Of a stretch of 64,000 nt of DNA, positions 23,201-35,845 are shown piece after piece (the stretch's first letter is position 1; each line of letters begins with the position of its first letter). A program made the position numbers and the translations under genes. The stretch comes from Lasioglossum baleicum (taxonomy: Eukaryota; Arthropoda; Insecta; Hymenoptera; Halictidae): positions 28,427 to 92,426 of the forward strand of contig NW_027469596.1 of NCBI RefSeq assembly GCF_051020765.1, given 5' to 3'. The notes under the pieces were generated by a model, which saw only the letters and a program-made list of their open reading frames with translations, searched no databases and had not been told where the DNA came from.

Positions 23201-26200
23201 TTATTACAAATTACGTAACCGGCTGCTGGGTGTGTCTTGTATCGTGTTCAGGGTAACACATTAGTTTACATAACATAGACGTGCACCATTATTCCGTGCA
23301 TGAATTAGAAGATCTCGGGTCATACCGTTGCAGAGCGTTACAACGTTCGCTGAGAGTCGAACGCCTAATGCAATAGCATAGGCTATCCTGTGATTCCGGA
23401 AGTCAAACCAGGTATTCCGGGAGCACATCCGCTGGACAATATTGGCCACTGACTGCTAATTTCATGGTATGAATATAAAGGCAGAGCGTCAAACGGTTAA
23501 AGAGCCATATCTTTTAGTTTAAAGTCAAACTTTTTACCGAAGGCTTTACCGTCCATGAAGCCTATCACGCCATACAGAGTTTCGTACTTGGTGCTGGCGG
23601 AAACAAATTAGCAGAAATTTTAGCAGACGGGCGCTTTATTTTCGTGCATGAAATGAAAGCGCGTGAGTAAAACCATTCGAGAGACATACCACCATCTTTG
23701 AGAATAAAACCGGTCAAGCCAATGCCATCAAACATCCTCTGATTACGAGAGTGAAACAAGTCTCTTCGGAGTAAATCCGCACAACTAAATAGGCAATTGA
23801 CACGGTAATTCACGGTATGGACATTAAAGTAGTGAGACATACTGTCGGAGATCATTATCAAATGGTATAGTGTCCCTCTTTTTACCGAAGTCCATACCTT
23901 CCAAGAACATAACCCGCTGTATAGAGAGTATAAGTTCGTGCTCAAAGAAAGAAATTAGTATCCATTTCAGTGACAGGCCCCTAAATTTCTTGTATGAATT
24001 AGAAGGATGATTGTCAAATGCATCGGGAATGTAACTTCCCGTTTCGTTTCGCTAAGTCAGGAGCTTCACCTATCCTGGGATTCCGAGATTAAAGCCAGGC
24101 ACTCCAGGAATAAATCTGCTGAAAAGTATTTGCAATAGACATATAAATTCACGGTTCGAATATTAAAATCGCACGTCAAATCTTTATAGAACGTTATTTA
24201 TTCGTTTAGCCTAAAACTTATTACCGATGGCCATAATACCATCCGAGAAGCCCAAACTGCTGCAGCAAGTGTCATATTCAAATATAAACTTCATGTATGG
24301 ATTAGAAGGTCGAGGGTTAAACCGGTCAAAATCGTTGCCAACTTCTGTGAGAGACGAACCGATAAGTCGATATCTTCACAGATCCTGCGATACCGAGAGT
24401 CAAACCAGGTATTCCAGGAGCAAACACTCGGAACAGTTTTGGCAGTAAACACCTTAGTTCACGGTTTAAACATTATAATCGGTATTCAAACTGTTTTATT
24501 CCGCTACCAGTTGGTATACGGTCAAACGTTAACCGACGGCGTTATATTTCGCAAATCTCAGCGGCTTCATCGAGCGTATAACTTCGTGTACGTGGAGGGA
24601 AACTAGCCTCGATGTCTGAAACGGGCACCTAAACGTCATGTAGGAATTAGAAGGTCGAGGGTCAAACCGGTCGAGATCGTTGCCATCTTATGTGAGAGAC
24701 GAATGGATAAGTCGATATCTTCACAGTTCCTGGGATTCCGAGCATCAAGCCAGGTATTACAGGAGCAAACACGCTGAACTACATCTGCAATAGACTCCTT
24801 AGTTCACGGTTTGAATATTAAAGTAGAAAGTCATACTGGTTGAGAACGTCACCAATTGGTATAATGACAAATGTTTTGCCGACGGAGTTACCTATTGTGA
24901 ACTTCACATGTTTCATCGAGAATGTAACATCGGGATCTGAGAAAGAAATCTGTCTTCGTTTCATTGACGGCACGGAAACATCATGTATGAATTAGGCGAT
25001 CGACGGATAAACTGTTCGAGAACGTACAACTCTCTTTGAGAGACAAACGAATAAGTCAATAGCGCCACCTATCCTGTGATGCCGAGTGTCAGACCAGGTA
25101 TTGCGCGCCTAAAGTCACAGTACACTATTGGAATTACACACGCTTTTCACGTTATAAATACTAAGGGTCAGAATTAAACTATTGCAGAACGTGACAAATT
25201 GCTGTACAGCCAAAATTTTTTCCGGAAGCCTTGCCTTCCGAGAAGCTAACCCCCTGCATCTAGAGTATAAATTCGTTTACCAAAAAACAAATTAGTATAC
25301 ATTTATGTGACGGGCACCATAATTTCATGTACGAGTAAGAAGGTCCAATGTCTAGAAGTTCGAGAAAGTTACCACCTCCTTTGGGAGTCGAACGGCTTAG
25401 CCAATAGCGTCACAAATCTTGCGATTCCGCGAGCCAAACCAGATAATCCGACAGTAAATCCATTATACAGTATTTGCAATAGACACCTTACCTCACGGTT
25501 TGAATAACAAAGTACCAAGTCAATCCATTGCAGCACGTAACCTATTAGTATAGAGTCAAACTTTTTACCGAATGCTTTACATTCTAAAACCCATAACCGC
25601 AGTAGCGAGTGTCGTGATCAGTGCTCGCGGAAACAAATTAGTAAACATTTTAGCAGACGGACACATTATTTTCATATAGGAATAGAATAATCGGGAGTCT
25701 GACCGTTCCAGAAAGTTCGCACCTACATCTATGTCGAACAGCAAAGTCAATAGCATTACCTATACTGTTATTCCGACAGTCACCCCATGTATTTCAGGAA
25801 TCAATCCGCTGTACACTATTGGCAATGGACATCTTAATTCTCGGTATGACTATTACAGTAGAGAGTCAAGCTGTCTGAGAGCGTTACCCATTTGTATAAA
25901 CTCAAACGTTTTAACCAGGGCCGTACCTTCCGCGAACCTCACGCGCTTCATCGAGAGCATAACTGCGTGCTCAGAGATATAAATTAGTATTCGTTTCATA
26001 GACGGGCACCTTATCCTCGTGTATGAATTAGAAGATCGAGTGTCAAACCGCATGAGAACGTTGTCACCTTCTGTTAGAGGCGAACAGCAGAGCCAAGAGC
26101 ATTATCTATTCTGTGATTCCAAGAGACAAACAAGCAATTCCGGGATTAAATCCGCTGAGTAGTATTAGCAAGAAACACATTACATCACGGAATGAATATT

Positions 26201-26867
26201 AAAGTAGGGTGTCCAACAGTCGGAGAACTATATCAATTAAAATAAAGTAATCCTTTTTACCCAATACCATACCTTCCGTGAACCTGTCCCGCTGTAGCGA
26301 GTGTCTAGCTGAATGTTCACCGAAAGAAATGAGTAGACGTTTCGGCAGACGGACACCTTGGTATCACGCATGAATAGCAAAATCGATAGTCAAACTGTGC
26401 GAGAACGATAGCACCTTTTTTGAGAGTCGTACTGCTAAGTGAATAACTTCACCTATCCTGTTATTCCGAGAGTGAGACCAGGGGTTCCAAGCTTCTAGCC
26501 GCTCTATAGTATTGGCAACGGACACGTCAATTCACAGTACAAATAGTAAATTACAGAGTCATACCAATGTAGAACGTTACCTACTGATATAGAGTCGAAC
26601 GTTTTACGGAAGGCCTTACATTCCGTGGGGATAACCCCCTATAGCGAGAGTAAAGCTTCGTGTTCCGTGAAGCAAGTTAGCATACATTTTATGACGGGCA
26701 CCTTATTTTAATTTATGAGTTTGAAGATGGATGGACAATCCGCTCGAGAACGTTGCCACCTTCTGTGAGATCCGAATGGCCAAGTCAATAGCTTCACCCA
26801 TTCTGCGATTCCGAGAGTCAATCCAGGTATTCCGGGAGTAAATCCGCTGAACAGTATTCATAATAAA

Positions 26868-27205
26868 CACCTTCATTCATGGTTTGAATATTAAAATTTT
26901 GCGTCAATCCGTTCGAGAACGCTACCGCCCTCTATGAAAGTCGTACGGATATGTCAATAGCACCACCTATCATGTGATTCGGAGAGTCAAACCAGACAAT
27001 GCTGTAGTAAATTCGCTGAACAGTATTGGAAACAAACAACTTCAATAACGGTTTGAATATTAGAATAGTGCGTTATACCGTTTGAGAACGTTACCACACT
27101 CTTTGAGAATCGAACGGATAAGTCAATAGCTTCACCGATTCTGTTGATCCGACAGTCAAAATAGGTATTTCGGGTGTAACTACGCTGTACAGTATTGGCA
27201 ATGGA
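26868..27205 (+). repeat. Two tandem 169-bp hybrid half-units
   Basis: A landmarks at 26868, 27037 and 27206 are each 169 bp apart. Each unit begins as half A (CGGTTTGAATATTA) and ends as half B (GAGAACG, then AATCGAACGG or GTCGTACGG, then GTCAATAGC). It then goes directly to the next A half (GATTC, AGTCAAA). This is the product expected from crossing over between the two similar halves. Confidence 0.8.
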
Positions 27206-29344
27206 CAATTTAATTCGCGGTTTGAATATTAAAGTAGAACGATAATCCGTTCGGGAAAGCTAGCAAATGATATAAAGTCAAACATTTTACTGAAAGCCTT
27301 ACCTCCCGAAAGCAAATCCTGCTGTATCGAGAGTATGTCGACGTGTTCAGAGACGCAAATTAGTATTCATTTTAGGGACTGCCACCTTAATATCATGTAT
27401 GAATTAAAAGATCGAGGGTGAAACACTTTGAGATCTTTTCCCCTTCTTTGGGTGTGGAGTGGCTAAGTCAATAGCTCAACCTATTTTATGATTCCGAAAG
27501 TCAAATGTGCACTCCGGGAGTAAATCTGCTGTACAGTATTGGCTTTAGACACCTTACTTCATACCTTGAGTATTAAAGTAGAACGCCGAACCATTTGAGA
27601 ACATTACCAATTTGAATAGGGTCAAACCATTTACCGACGGCCTGACCTGCCGTGAATGTAACGAGCTGAATCTAGAGTATAACATCGTGTTGAGTGGAAC
27701 AAATTACTATTAATCTTAGCGACGGGCACCTTAATTTCATGAATGAAATCGGAGATCGACGGTCAATCCGTTCGAGAAGGTTACCACCCTCTCCCTTTGA
27801 GAATCGAACGGCTGTGGCAATAGCTTCACTTACCCTAAAATTCCGAGAGTCAAATCAGGTATTCCACGAGCAAATCTGCTGTGCAGTATGGGCATTGGTA
27901 CCCTACTTCGCGGAATAGATATTAAAGTACAGAGTCAAACCGTTGTAGCACGTTTCCTTTTGGTGGAGTGTCAAACTCTTAATTGTAGGCCTTTCCTTCC
28001 GAGAAGCGACCCCGCTGTTTCGCGAGTATAGCTGCCTGTTCACAGGAAGAAATTATTATTCTTTTCTGTGACGCGCAGCTTGACTTCATGTATGAACTGG
28101 AAGATCGAGGGTCAAGCAGTTCGATATTGTTACCTCCCTCCTTGATATACGAATTGTTATGACCAAAGCTTCACCCATCCTGTTATTCCGACAGCGAAAC
28201 CTGGTATTCTGGGAGTCAATCCGCTGTACACTATTGACAATGCACATCTTAATTCACGGTTTGAATTTTACAGTAGGGCGTGAACCGTTTGAGCATATTA
28301 CCTATTGTTATATAGTCTAACATTTGACCGAAGACTTTACCCTCCTAGAACAAAACCGCTGTATCGAGAGTATAACTTCGTGTTCAGTGAAACAAAATAG
28401 TACACATTTTAGAGGCAGAAATCTTAACTTCACGTATGAATTAGAACATCGCGAGTCAAACCGTTACCAACTTACTTCAGAGTCGCAGAGCTAAGTCAAT
28501 AGCTTCACCGGCCCGGGGATACTGAGAGCCAAACCAGGTATTCCGGGAATCAATCCGCTGTACACTGTTGGCAATAAACGCGTCAGATGATGGTTTGAAT
28601 ATTATAGTTGTGCGTCAAACCGTATGAGAACGTTTCCAATTGGTATTACGTCAAACGCTTTACTGATGACCTTACCATCCGCAAACCCAACGCCCTGCAT
28701 CGCGGGTATGACAAAGTGTTCAGAGGAACAAAGCTAGTATACGTTTTTGGCCGGGGCACATTTTTTCATGTACGAAATGGAAGGTTCAGTGTCAAACCGT
28801 CCGGGAACGCTTCCACCGTCTTAAGGAATTGACCGACAAACTCAGTAACTTCACCCATCCTTTTATTTCTATAGCTAAACCAGGTGTTCCTGGAGTAAAT
28901 ACGCTGAACAGTATTGGCAATAGACGCCATAATTCACTGTTGGATAGTAATGTAGAGCGTCAAGCCGCTTGAGATCAATACCAATTGCTATAATGTCAAA
29001 AACTTTACCGATGGCCTTACCTTCGGACAAGCAAACTCGCCGATTCGTGTGTACAACTTCGCGTTCAAGGAAAGAAATTAGTCTCCATTTCAGTGACGGG
29101 CATCTTAATTTCATGTATAAATTAGAAGGTTGAGTGTGAAGCGATCAGGAACGCTACCACCTCCTTTGAGAGTCTAACTGCTGAGTCAATAGCTTCACCT
29201 ATGCTGTGATTCTGAGGTTGAAATCAGGTAATACCGGAGTAAATCCGCTGAAGTGTATTGGGAATTGATGCCTTATTTCACGGTATTAATATTAATGTTG
29301 GGAGACTAACCGTCGGAGACCATTACCAATTCATATAGAGTCAG

Positions 29345-29354
29345 TTTTTTTTTT
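29345..29354 (+). repeat. T10 homopolymer
   Basis: Ten T in a class-2 unit where the related copy near 62730 reads CTCTTTTGAATACC. Local slippage. Confidence 0.85.
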
Positions 29355-29823
29355 GAATACCTAAGCTTCCGAAATCCAATCCAATCCTGTTGTAGCGAGT
29401 GTCCTGCTTAATGTTAACAGAAACAGATTAGTAGACATTTTAGGAGACAAACGACACATGTTTGTGTATAACTATCAACACCGGAGGTCAGTGCAATCGA
29501 GAACATCACCTCCATCCTTGAGATTCGTCAATAGATCCATATATCCTGTGACTCCGAGAGTCATCTCAGGTAATTCGGGAGAAAGTCCTCTGAAGAAAAT
29601 TGACAACTGACACCTTAATTAACAGTTTGAAAATTGAAATAGATCGTAAAACCGTTTGTGAACGTGACCAATTTTAATAAAGTCAAACGCTTTAACGAAG
29701 ACCACGCTTTCCGCGAACCTCAACCGCTTCATGTAGTTTATAACTTTATGTGCAAAAACAGAAATTAGTATTCGTTTCACTGGCGGGCACGTTAGCATCA
29801 TGTATGTATTAGAGGATCGAGGG

Positions 29824-29830
29824 TCCTGGA
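29824..29830 (+). other. Deletion scar of about 90 bp
   Basis: GATCGAGGGTCCTGGATTTC joins the end of a B half to the middle of the next A half, skipping the GTTCGAGAACGTTACC and CACCTATCCTG segments. Confidence 0.6.
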
Positions 29831-30729
29831 TTTCGGGAACGAAATCAACATCAGCACTGTACAGTACTGGTAACGACACCTTAATTCACGGTATGAATAT
29901 TAGAGCAGACCGTCATACTGTTGCAGAACGTGACTTATTGTTATAGAGTCAAACCTTCTACCGAACGCATTACCTTCCTAGAAACTGACACGCTGTATCG
30001 AAATTAGAACATCTTGATGAGAAGAGCAAATTGGTACACGTATATGTGACGGGCACCTTAATTTCGTGTTTGAAATGGATGATCTGCAGGCAGACTGTTC
30101 CTGAACGTTACCATATTCTATGAGAGTTGAACGGCTATGTCAATAGCTTCACCCATCCTGCGATTCTGACAAGCGAACCAGATATTCCCAGAGTATATCC
30201 GCTGAACAGTATTGGCCAAAGGCACCTTAATACAGTGTATGAATATTAAAGTACTGTGTCAAACCGTTGTAGAACGTTACGTATTTGTATGAAGACACGC
30301 TTTTGTCCGCCAGCCTCAACTTCCGGGAAGCTAATCCGCTGTTTCTAGAGTATAGCTTCATGGTTAGCTTCATTCCTATAAACTTTAGTGACGGCGTCAT
30401 ATGTTCATGTGTGAATTAGAATATCGATGGTCAAAGCGATTGAGAGCATTACTACTTTCTTTGACAGTCGCACAGCTACGCCAATAGTTTCACATATCCT
30501 GGAAGTCCCAGCTAAGAATCAGGCACTCCAGGATTAAATCCGCTGAAAGGTATTGGCAATATACGTATTAATTCACGGTTCAAATACTAAAGTGGCTCGT
30601 CAAATCTCTGTAGATCACAACCTATTCGCATGGCTTATAACATTTTACCAAAGGCCATATCATCCGAGAAGCCCAACCCGCCGCACCAAGTGTCTTGCCC
30701 AGTGTTCAAGGCAGCAAATTAGTAGCATT

Positions 30730-31700
30730 TAATCCGGGAATACATGGCTTGACTCTTAGAATATTCAAATACGTCAAGCTATGGACTTAGCCGTTCTTCT
30801 CTCATAGAAAGTGGTAATTTTCTCGAAAGGTTTGACCCCCGATCTTCAAAGTAATACATGAAATTATGGTGCCGGTCTCTAGAATTCATATAGCTTGCTT
30901 TTCTGAACACGAAGCCACACCCTCTATTCGGCTGGACAGTTTCCAGGAAGGTAAGGCCTTCGGTGAAGTGTTTGGCTCTATACCAACAGGTAACGGTCTA
31001 CAACGGTTTGACTGTGTATATTAACTTCAATACGGTAATACGGTAATTACTTCACTGTATGGCGGATTCACTACCGGTAGAGCTGGTTTGATTCTCGGAA
31101 GCACAGGATACATGAAGCTATTGAATTAGCCGTTCGATCCTCACAGAAGATGGCAACGTTCACGGGCGGCCTAACACCCGATCTTCTAATTCATACATGA
31201 AGCTAAGGTGCCCGTCACTGAAATGAAGACTAGTTTCCAGTTCTGAAGACGAAGTTATATTGTAGATGAAGCTAGTGAGGTTCGCGGATCGTATGGCCTG
31301 GTTTAAAATGTTTTACTTTCTAACAATTTGTTACGCTTTCAAACGATTTGACACAATACTTTAACATTCATACCGCGAATTATGGTGTATATTGCCAATA
31401 CTTGCCACGGAAATTACAGCCGGAGTACCTGGTTTGATCCTCGGAATTACAGGATAGGTGAAGCTATTGCCTGTGCTGTTCGACACTCGAAGAAGGCGGT
31501 AACATTTTCGAACCGTTTGACTGTCAATTTTCCAATTCATACACGAATATAGTGCTTCCGTCTGCGAAAATGTCTATAAATTTGGTTCCGTGAAAACTAA
31601 GATAGACAATCGCTGCAGCGGGATATGTTCTCGGAAGGTAATATATTGGATAAAGAGAATTACTTTGTTTTGAATGATAATGTTGACCGGCGGTTTGACT
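30730..31700 (-). repeat. Satellite block 6, short - orientation block
   Basis: Only about 970 bp, under three units, and inverted relative to both neighbours. Its left breakpoint matches those at 35846 and 54312, and its right breakpoint matches the one at 59411. It therefore has both ends of the 5.1-kb block 54312-59411 but lacks about 4.1 kb between them. Confidence 0.88.
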
Positions 31701-32570
31701 GCATGTATGAATTACACGATCGATTGTCAGACCTTTCGAAAACGATACTATATTCCTCCAAATCGTCCGGCTAAGACAGTAGCTTCACCTATCGTGTGAC
31801 TCCGAGAGACGAACCAGGAAGTCCGGAAATAAATCCGCAGTACAGTATTGGCAATATACACCCTACTTCCAAGTATGAGTATAAAAGTGCAGTGTCAAAT
31901 ATTTGCCCAATGTTACCTATTGGTATTGCGTCAAACTCTTTACAGAAGGCCTTACCCTCCGATATGATAAGCTGCAGTATCGATAGTCTAAATTCGTGTT
32001 CAGAGAAACATCCTATTATTCCTTTTAGTGACGGGCACCTTCATTATATGTATGAATCAGAAGATCGATGTCCACACTGTTCCAGAACGGTACTACTTTC
32101 TGTGATATTCGCACAGCTAAGTCATTAGCATCACCTATCCAGCGATTGCGAAAGTCAAACCAGGTATTCCGGGATAAAATCCGCTGAACGGTATTGGGAA
32201 CAGACACCTTATTTCACTGTTTGAATATTATAGCAGAGCGTCGAACCGTATGAGAACGTTACCAATTCATATAAAGTCAAACGTTTTATCGAAGGTCTTA
32301 TCTTCCACGAACATTTATCCACTTCATCGAGAGTGTAGTTTTGTGTTTAGCAAAAGGAATTAGCATTCATTTCAGTGACCGGCAGCTTAACTTCATGTAT
32401 GAATAAGAAGATCGATAGACCGTTCGATATCGATACCACATTCATGGAGAGTCGCATAGTTAAGGCAATAGTTTCACATACCCTGTGATACCGAGAGTCA
32501 AATAAGTCATTACTGGAGTAAATCCTCCGAATTATAGAGGCAATTGACTCCATAATTCACCGTATGAATA

Positions 32571-32595
32571 TTAAGGTATTTTAAGTTATATTAAG
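32571..32595 (+). repeat. 10-bp tandem expansion in a satellite unit
   Basis: TTAAG recurs at 32571, 32581 and 32591, so 20 bp has been added where the unit normally reads GAATATTAAAGTAGAG. Slippage is the simplest origin. Confidence 0.7.
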
Positions 32596-34988
32596 TAGAG
32601 TCAGCCTGTCGGCGACCATTATTAATTGCTATAAAGTCATTCTTTTTACGGAAGACCTTACCTTCCGAGAATGTAACTTGCTGCATCGAGGTAATAATTT
32701 CGAGACATCGGAAACCAATTAGCATACATTTTAGTGACGTACACCTTAATCTCGTGTACGAATTAGATGAGCGAAGTTCAAACCTATCCGCAACGTTACC
32801 TCCTTCTTCGAGAACCAAAATTCAAGATCAACAGCAACAACAGTCCTGTGATTCCGAAGGTGAAGGAAGGTATTCCGGGAGTCAATTCGTTGTGCACTAC
32901 TGGCAACGGACACCGTAATTCACAGTATGAATATTAAGATAGATCGCTAAACCTATGTTGAACTTTACCTATTGGTGCAGAGTCAAACTTTTTACAGAAA
33001 GCCTTACCTACAGTGAACCAAACCCGCCGCATCGAGAGTAAAACTTTGTGCTCACAGAATCACATTAGTTTACATTTTAGCAACGGGCGCTCTAATTTCA
33101 TGTGTGGATTAGAAGATCGAGAGGTAAACTGTTCGAGAACGTTACTACCCCCTTTGTGATTCTGAAGTCTAAGTAACCAGCTTCACGTATCTTGGGATTC
33201 CGAGAGGCAAACTAGCTACTCCGGTAGTAAATACCCCGTTCAGTATTAGTAATAAACACCTTAATTCTCGGAATGAATGATAATGCAGGCCGTCATACCT
33301 TTGTAGACCGTTACGTAATTGAATAAAGTTATACGTTTTTCAGAAGATCTATCCTTCCGAGACGATAACACCCTATATCTAGGGCGTTACATCGCGTTCA
33401 GAGAAGCAAATTGGAATTCATTTTGGCGACGGGCACCTTAATTTCAACTACGAATTTGAAGATAGAGGGTCAAACCGTTCGGGAGCGTTACAGCCTTCTT
33501 TGAGAGACGAACGGCTAAGTCAATAGCTTTACGTTTCCAGTGATTCGGAGAGTCAATGCAGGAATTGTTGGACTAAGTCCGCTGATCAGTATTGCCAAGA
33601 GACACCTGTATTCACGGTGTGAATAGTAAAGAAATGTGTCTAACAGTTTTAGAGCATTGCGAATTGGTAAGAAGACACACACATTAGATAGCCATACCTA
33701 CGGAGAAACAGACCTGCCGTTTCGAGAGTAAATCTTCGTGTTCAGAGGTATGATCTGGTATACAATTTAGTGACGAGCACAGTAATTTCATACATGAATT
33801 AGAAGTTCGAGTGTCAAACCGTTCCGGAACGTTACCTCATTCTCTGAGAGGCGAACGACTAAGTCAATAACTACACATATCCTGTGATTGAGAGAGACAA
33901 TCCAGGCATTCCGCGACTAAGTAATCTGAATAGTGTTGTCACTTTCTTGTCACATTAATTCATGGTTTGAATACGAAAGTGGAGCGTCAATCCGTTTGAG
34001 AGCGTTACCAATTTGTATAAAGATAAGCACTCTACCGATGGCTTTACCAAAGGAGAAGCAAACTCGCCGTTTCGAGTGTATAAATTCGTGTTCAGAGAAT
34101 GAAATTAGAATTCATTTCAGTAGCGGGCACCTTAACATCATGTATGAATTAAAATATCGAGGGTCAAGCTGTTCGAGATCGTTACCACCTTCTGTGAGTG
34201 TCGATCATCTAAGTCAATAGCTTCATTTATCCAGCGATTCCGAAAGTCAAACCAGATATTCCGGGAGTATATTCGCTCAACAGTTTTGGCAATAGACACC
34301 TTAATTCCGGGTTTCAATATCACAATTGAGCTTCAAACCGTTTGTGAACGATATCGATTGATGTAATGTCAAGCGTTATACCGATAGACCTACATTCGGA
34401 GAAGCTAACCTCTCGCATCGACATTATACCTTCGTGTTCAGAGAGCAAAATTGGTATTCATTCCAGTGAATGGCACCTTTAATTCATGTGTGAATTAGAA
34501 GGTTGAGAGTCAAACAGTTCGGGAACGTTATCTCATTCTTTGAGACATGAACAGCAAAGTCAATTGCTATAATTATCCTGAGATTCCGAAAGCCAGAGTA
34601 GGTTTCCGCGAGTTAATCCGTTGAACGGTATTGCCAATAGTCGCCTTAATTTACGGTTTGAATTTTAAAGTAGACCATAAAACCGTTTGAGAGTGCTACG
34701 CAGTTTGTATAAAGTCAGACGCAATACTGGAGACCCAACCCTCCGAAAGCCTTACGCACTGTGCCGAGAGTATAACATGTAGTTCAGAGGATCAAAGTAG
34801 TATATATTTTAGTGACCTGAACCTTAATTACGTGAATCAATTAGAAGACCTAGTGTCAGACCGTTCGATAACGTTCCCACCTTCTTTGAGAGTGGAACGG
34901 CTAATTCAACAGCTTCTCCTATGCTATGATTCCGATAGTCAAATAATGCATTCCGGGAGTAAACGCGCTGCACAGAATTGGGAATAGA

Positions 34989-35334
34989 CACCTCTATTCA
35001 CGGTTTGAATATTAAAGTATTCCGACAAATCGTTTGAGAGCGTTATCAATTGGCATAAAGTCAAACGTTTTACCGAGGCCCTCAGCTGCCACGAACCTCA
35101 CCGGCTGTATCGAGAGTATAAGTTTGTGTTCACGGAAAAAAATTAGTATTCAATTCAGTGAGGGGCACCATAATTTCATATACGAATTAAATGATCGAGG
35201 GTCCAAACGCTCCTGAACGTTGCCACCTTCTGTGATAGACGACCGGTTTAGTCAATAGCTTCAACTATTTGGTGATTAAGGGAATCAAACCAGGCATACT
35301 TGTAGTGAATCCGCCCAACAGTTTTGCCAATAGG
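34989..35334 (+). repeat. Representative 346-bp satellite unit
   Basis: Half A runs 34989-35165 (177 bp) and half B 35166-35334 (169 bp), counted from landmark to landmark. Both halves contain, in order, an ACCTTAATT-like start, a GAATATTAAAG or GAATTAGAAGATCG stretch, TCAAACCGTT, GAGAACGTTACC and AGTC-AACG. Half A adds the palindrome ACCAATTGGT (here TATCAATTGGCAT), AAGTCAAACGTTTTACCG, AACCCGCTGTATCGAGAG and CTTCGTGTTCAGAG. Half B adds GTCAATAGCTTCACCTATCC and GTAAATCCGCTGAACAG. There is no open frame through a whole unit in the consensus. Confidence 0.85.
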
Positions 35335-35845
35335 CATCTTATTGGCGGTTTGAATATTAAGGTTGAGAGTGAAACCGTCGCAGAACAATGCGAATTGGTA
35401 CAAAGTCATTTCTTTCAACCTATACCTTACATTCCGAGAACTAAAGCCGTCGTAGCGATTGTCATGTGCCGGGTTCACTGGAACGTATAAGTAGCTGTTT
35501 TTGCAGACGGACAACTTATTTTCGAGAAACCGTAGAATATTCGGGGCTCAAATCGTTCGAGAACGTTCCCATCTTCTTTGGAGGTCGAACAACTGAGACA
35601 ATACCTTCACCTATCTTGTGATTCCGAAAGTCAAACCAAGTATTCCGGGAGCACATCCGCTGTACAATATTGGCAATAGTCTGCTTATTTCTCGGTACGA
35701 ATATAGAGGTAGAGCGATAGACGGTTATAGAGCTTCATCTTTTGGTTTAGAGTCAAACTTTTTACCGAAGGCCATACCTACCGTGTAGCCCAACACGCTG
35801 AAGCAAGTGTTTTGCTCAGTGTGCAAGGTAGAAAATTATATAATA

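Larger units (their letters stand above)
21437..30729 (+). repeat. Satellite block 5, + orientation
   Basis: About twenty-seven units, the second longest uniform block. Two hybrid half-units lie in tandem at 26868-27205. Class-2 B halves lie near 21900, 23580, 25620, 26300, 29400 and 30690. Short deletions remove about 45 bp near 23117 and 24280, and about 90 bp near 29825. The last ~200 bp before the right boundary closely resembles 54112-54311, and part of it also resembles 24108-24270. The right boundary lies within a class-2 unit, after GCAAATTAGTAGCATTT. Confidence 0.9.
31701..35845 (+). repeat. Satellite block 7, + orientation
   Basis: About twelve units. It begins with the distinctive ATTACACGAT variant also seen at 59422, contains a 10-bp tandem expansion at 32571-32595, and holds the well-preserved representative unit 34989-35334. 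It ends in a class-2 unit followed by an AT-rich filler (GAAAATTATATAATATAATA) at the strand switch. Confidence 0.9.

Noticed and set aside
23565..23945. 126-codon open frame on the minus strand
   Set aside because: It lies wholly within ordinary + orientation units, has no recognisable domain and no equivalent frame in neighbouring units. It is the longest chance frame in the satellite.
34989..35334. CENP-B box in the satellite unit
   Set aside because: The nearest candidate (TTCGGAATCACGGG-type sequence in - units) lacks the required A and spacing, so no centromere claim is made.
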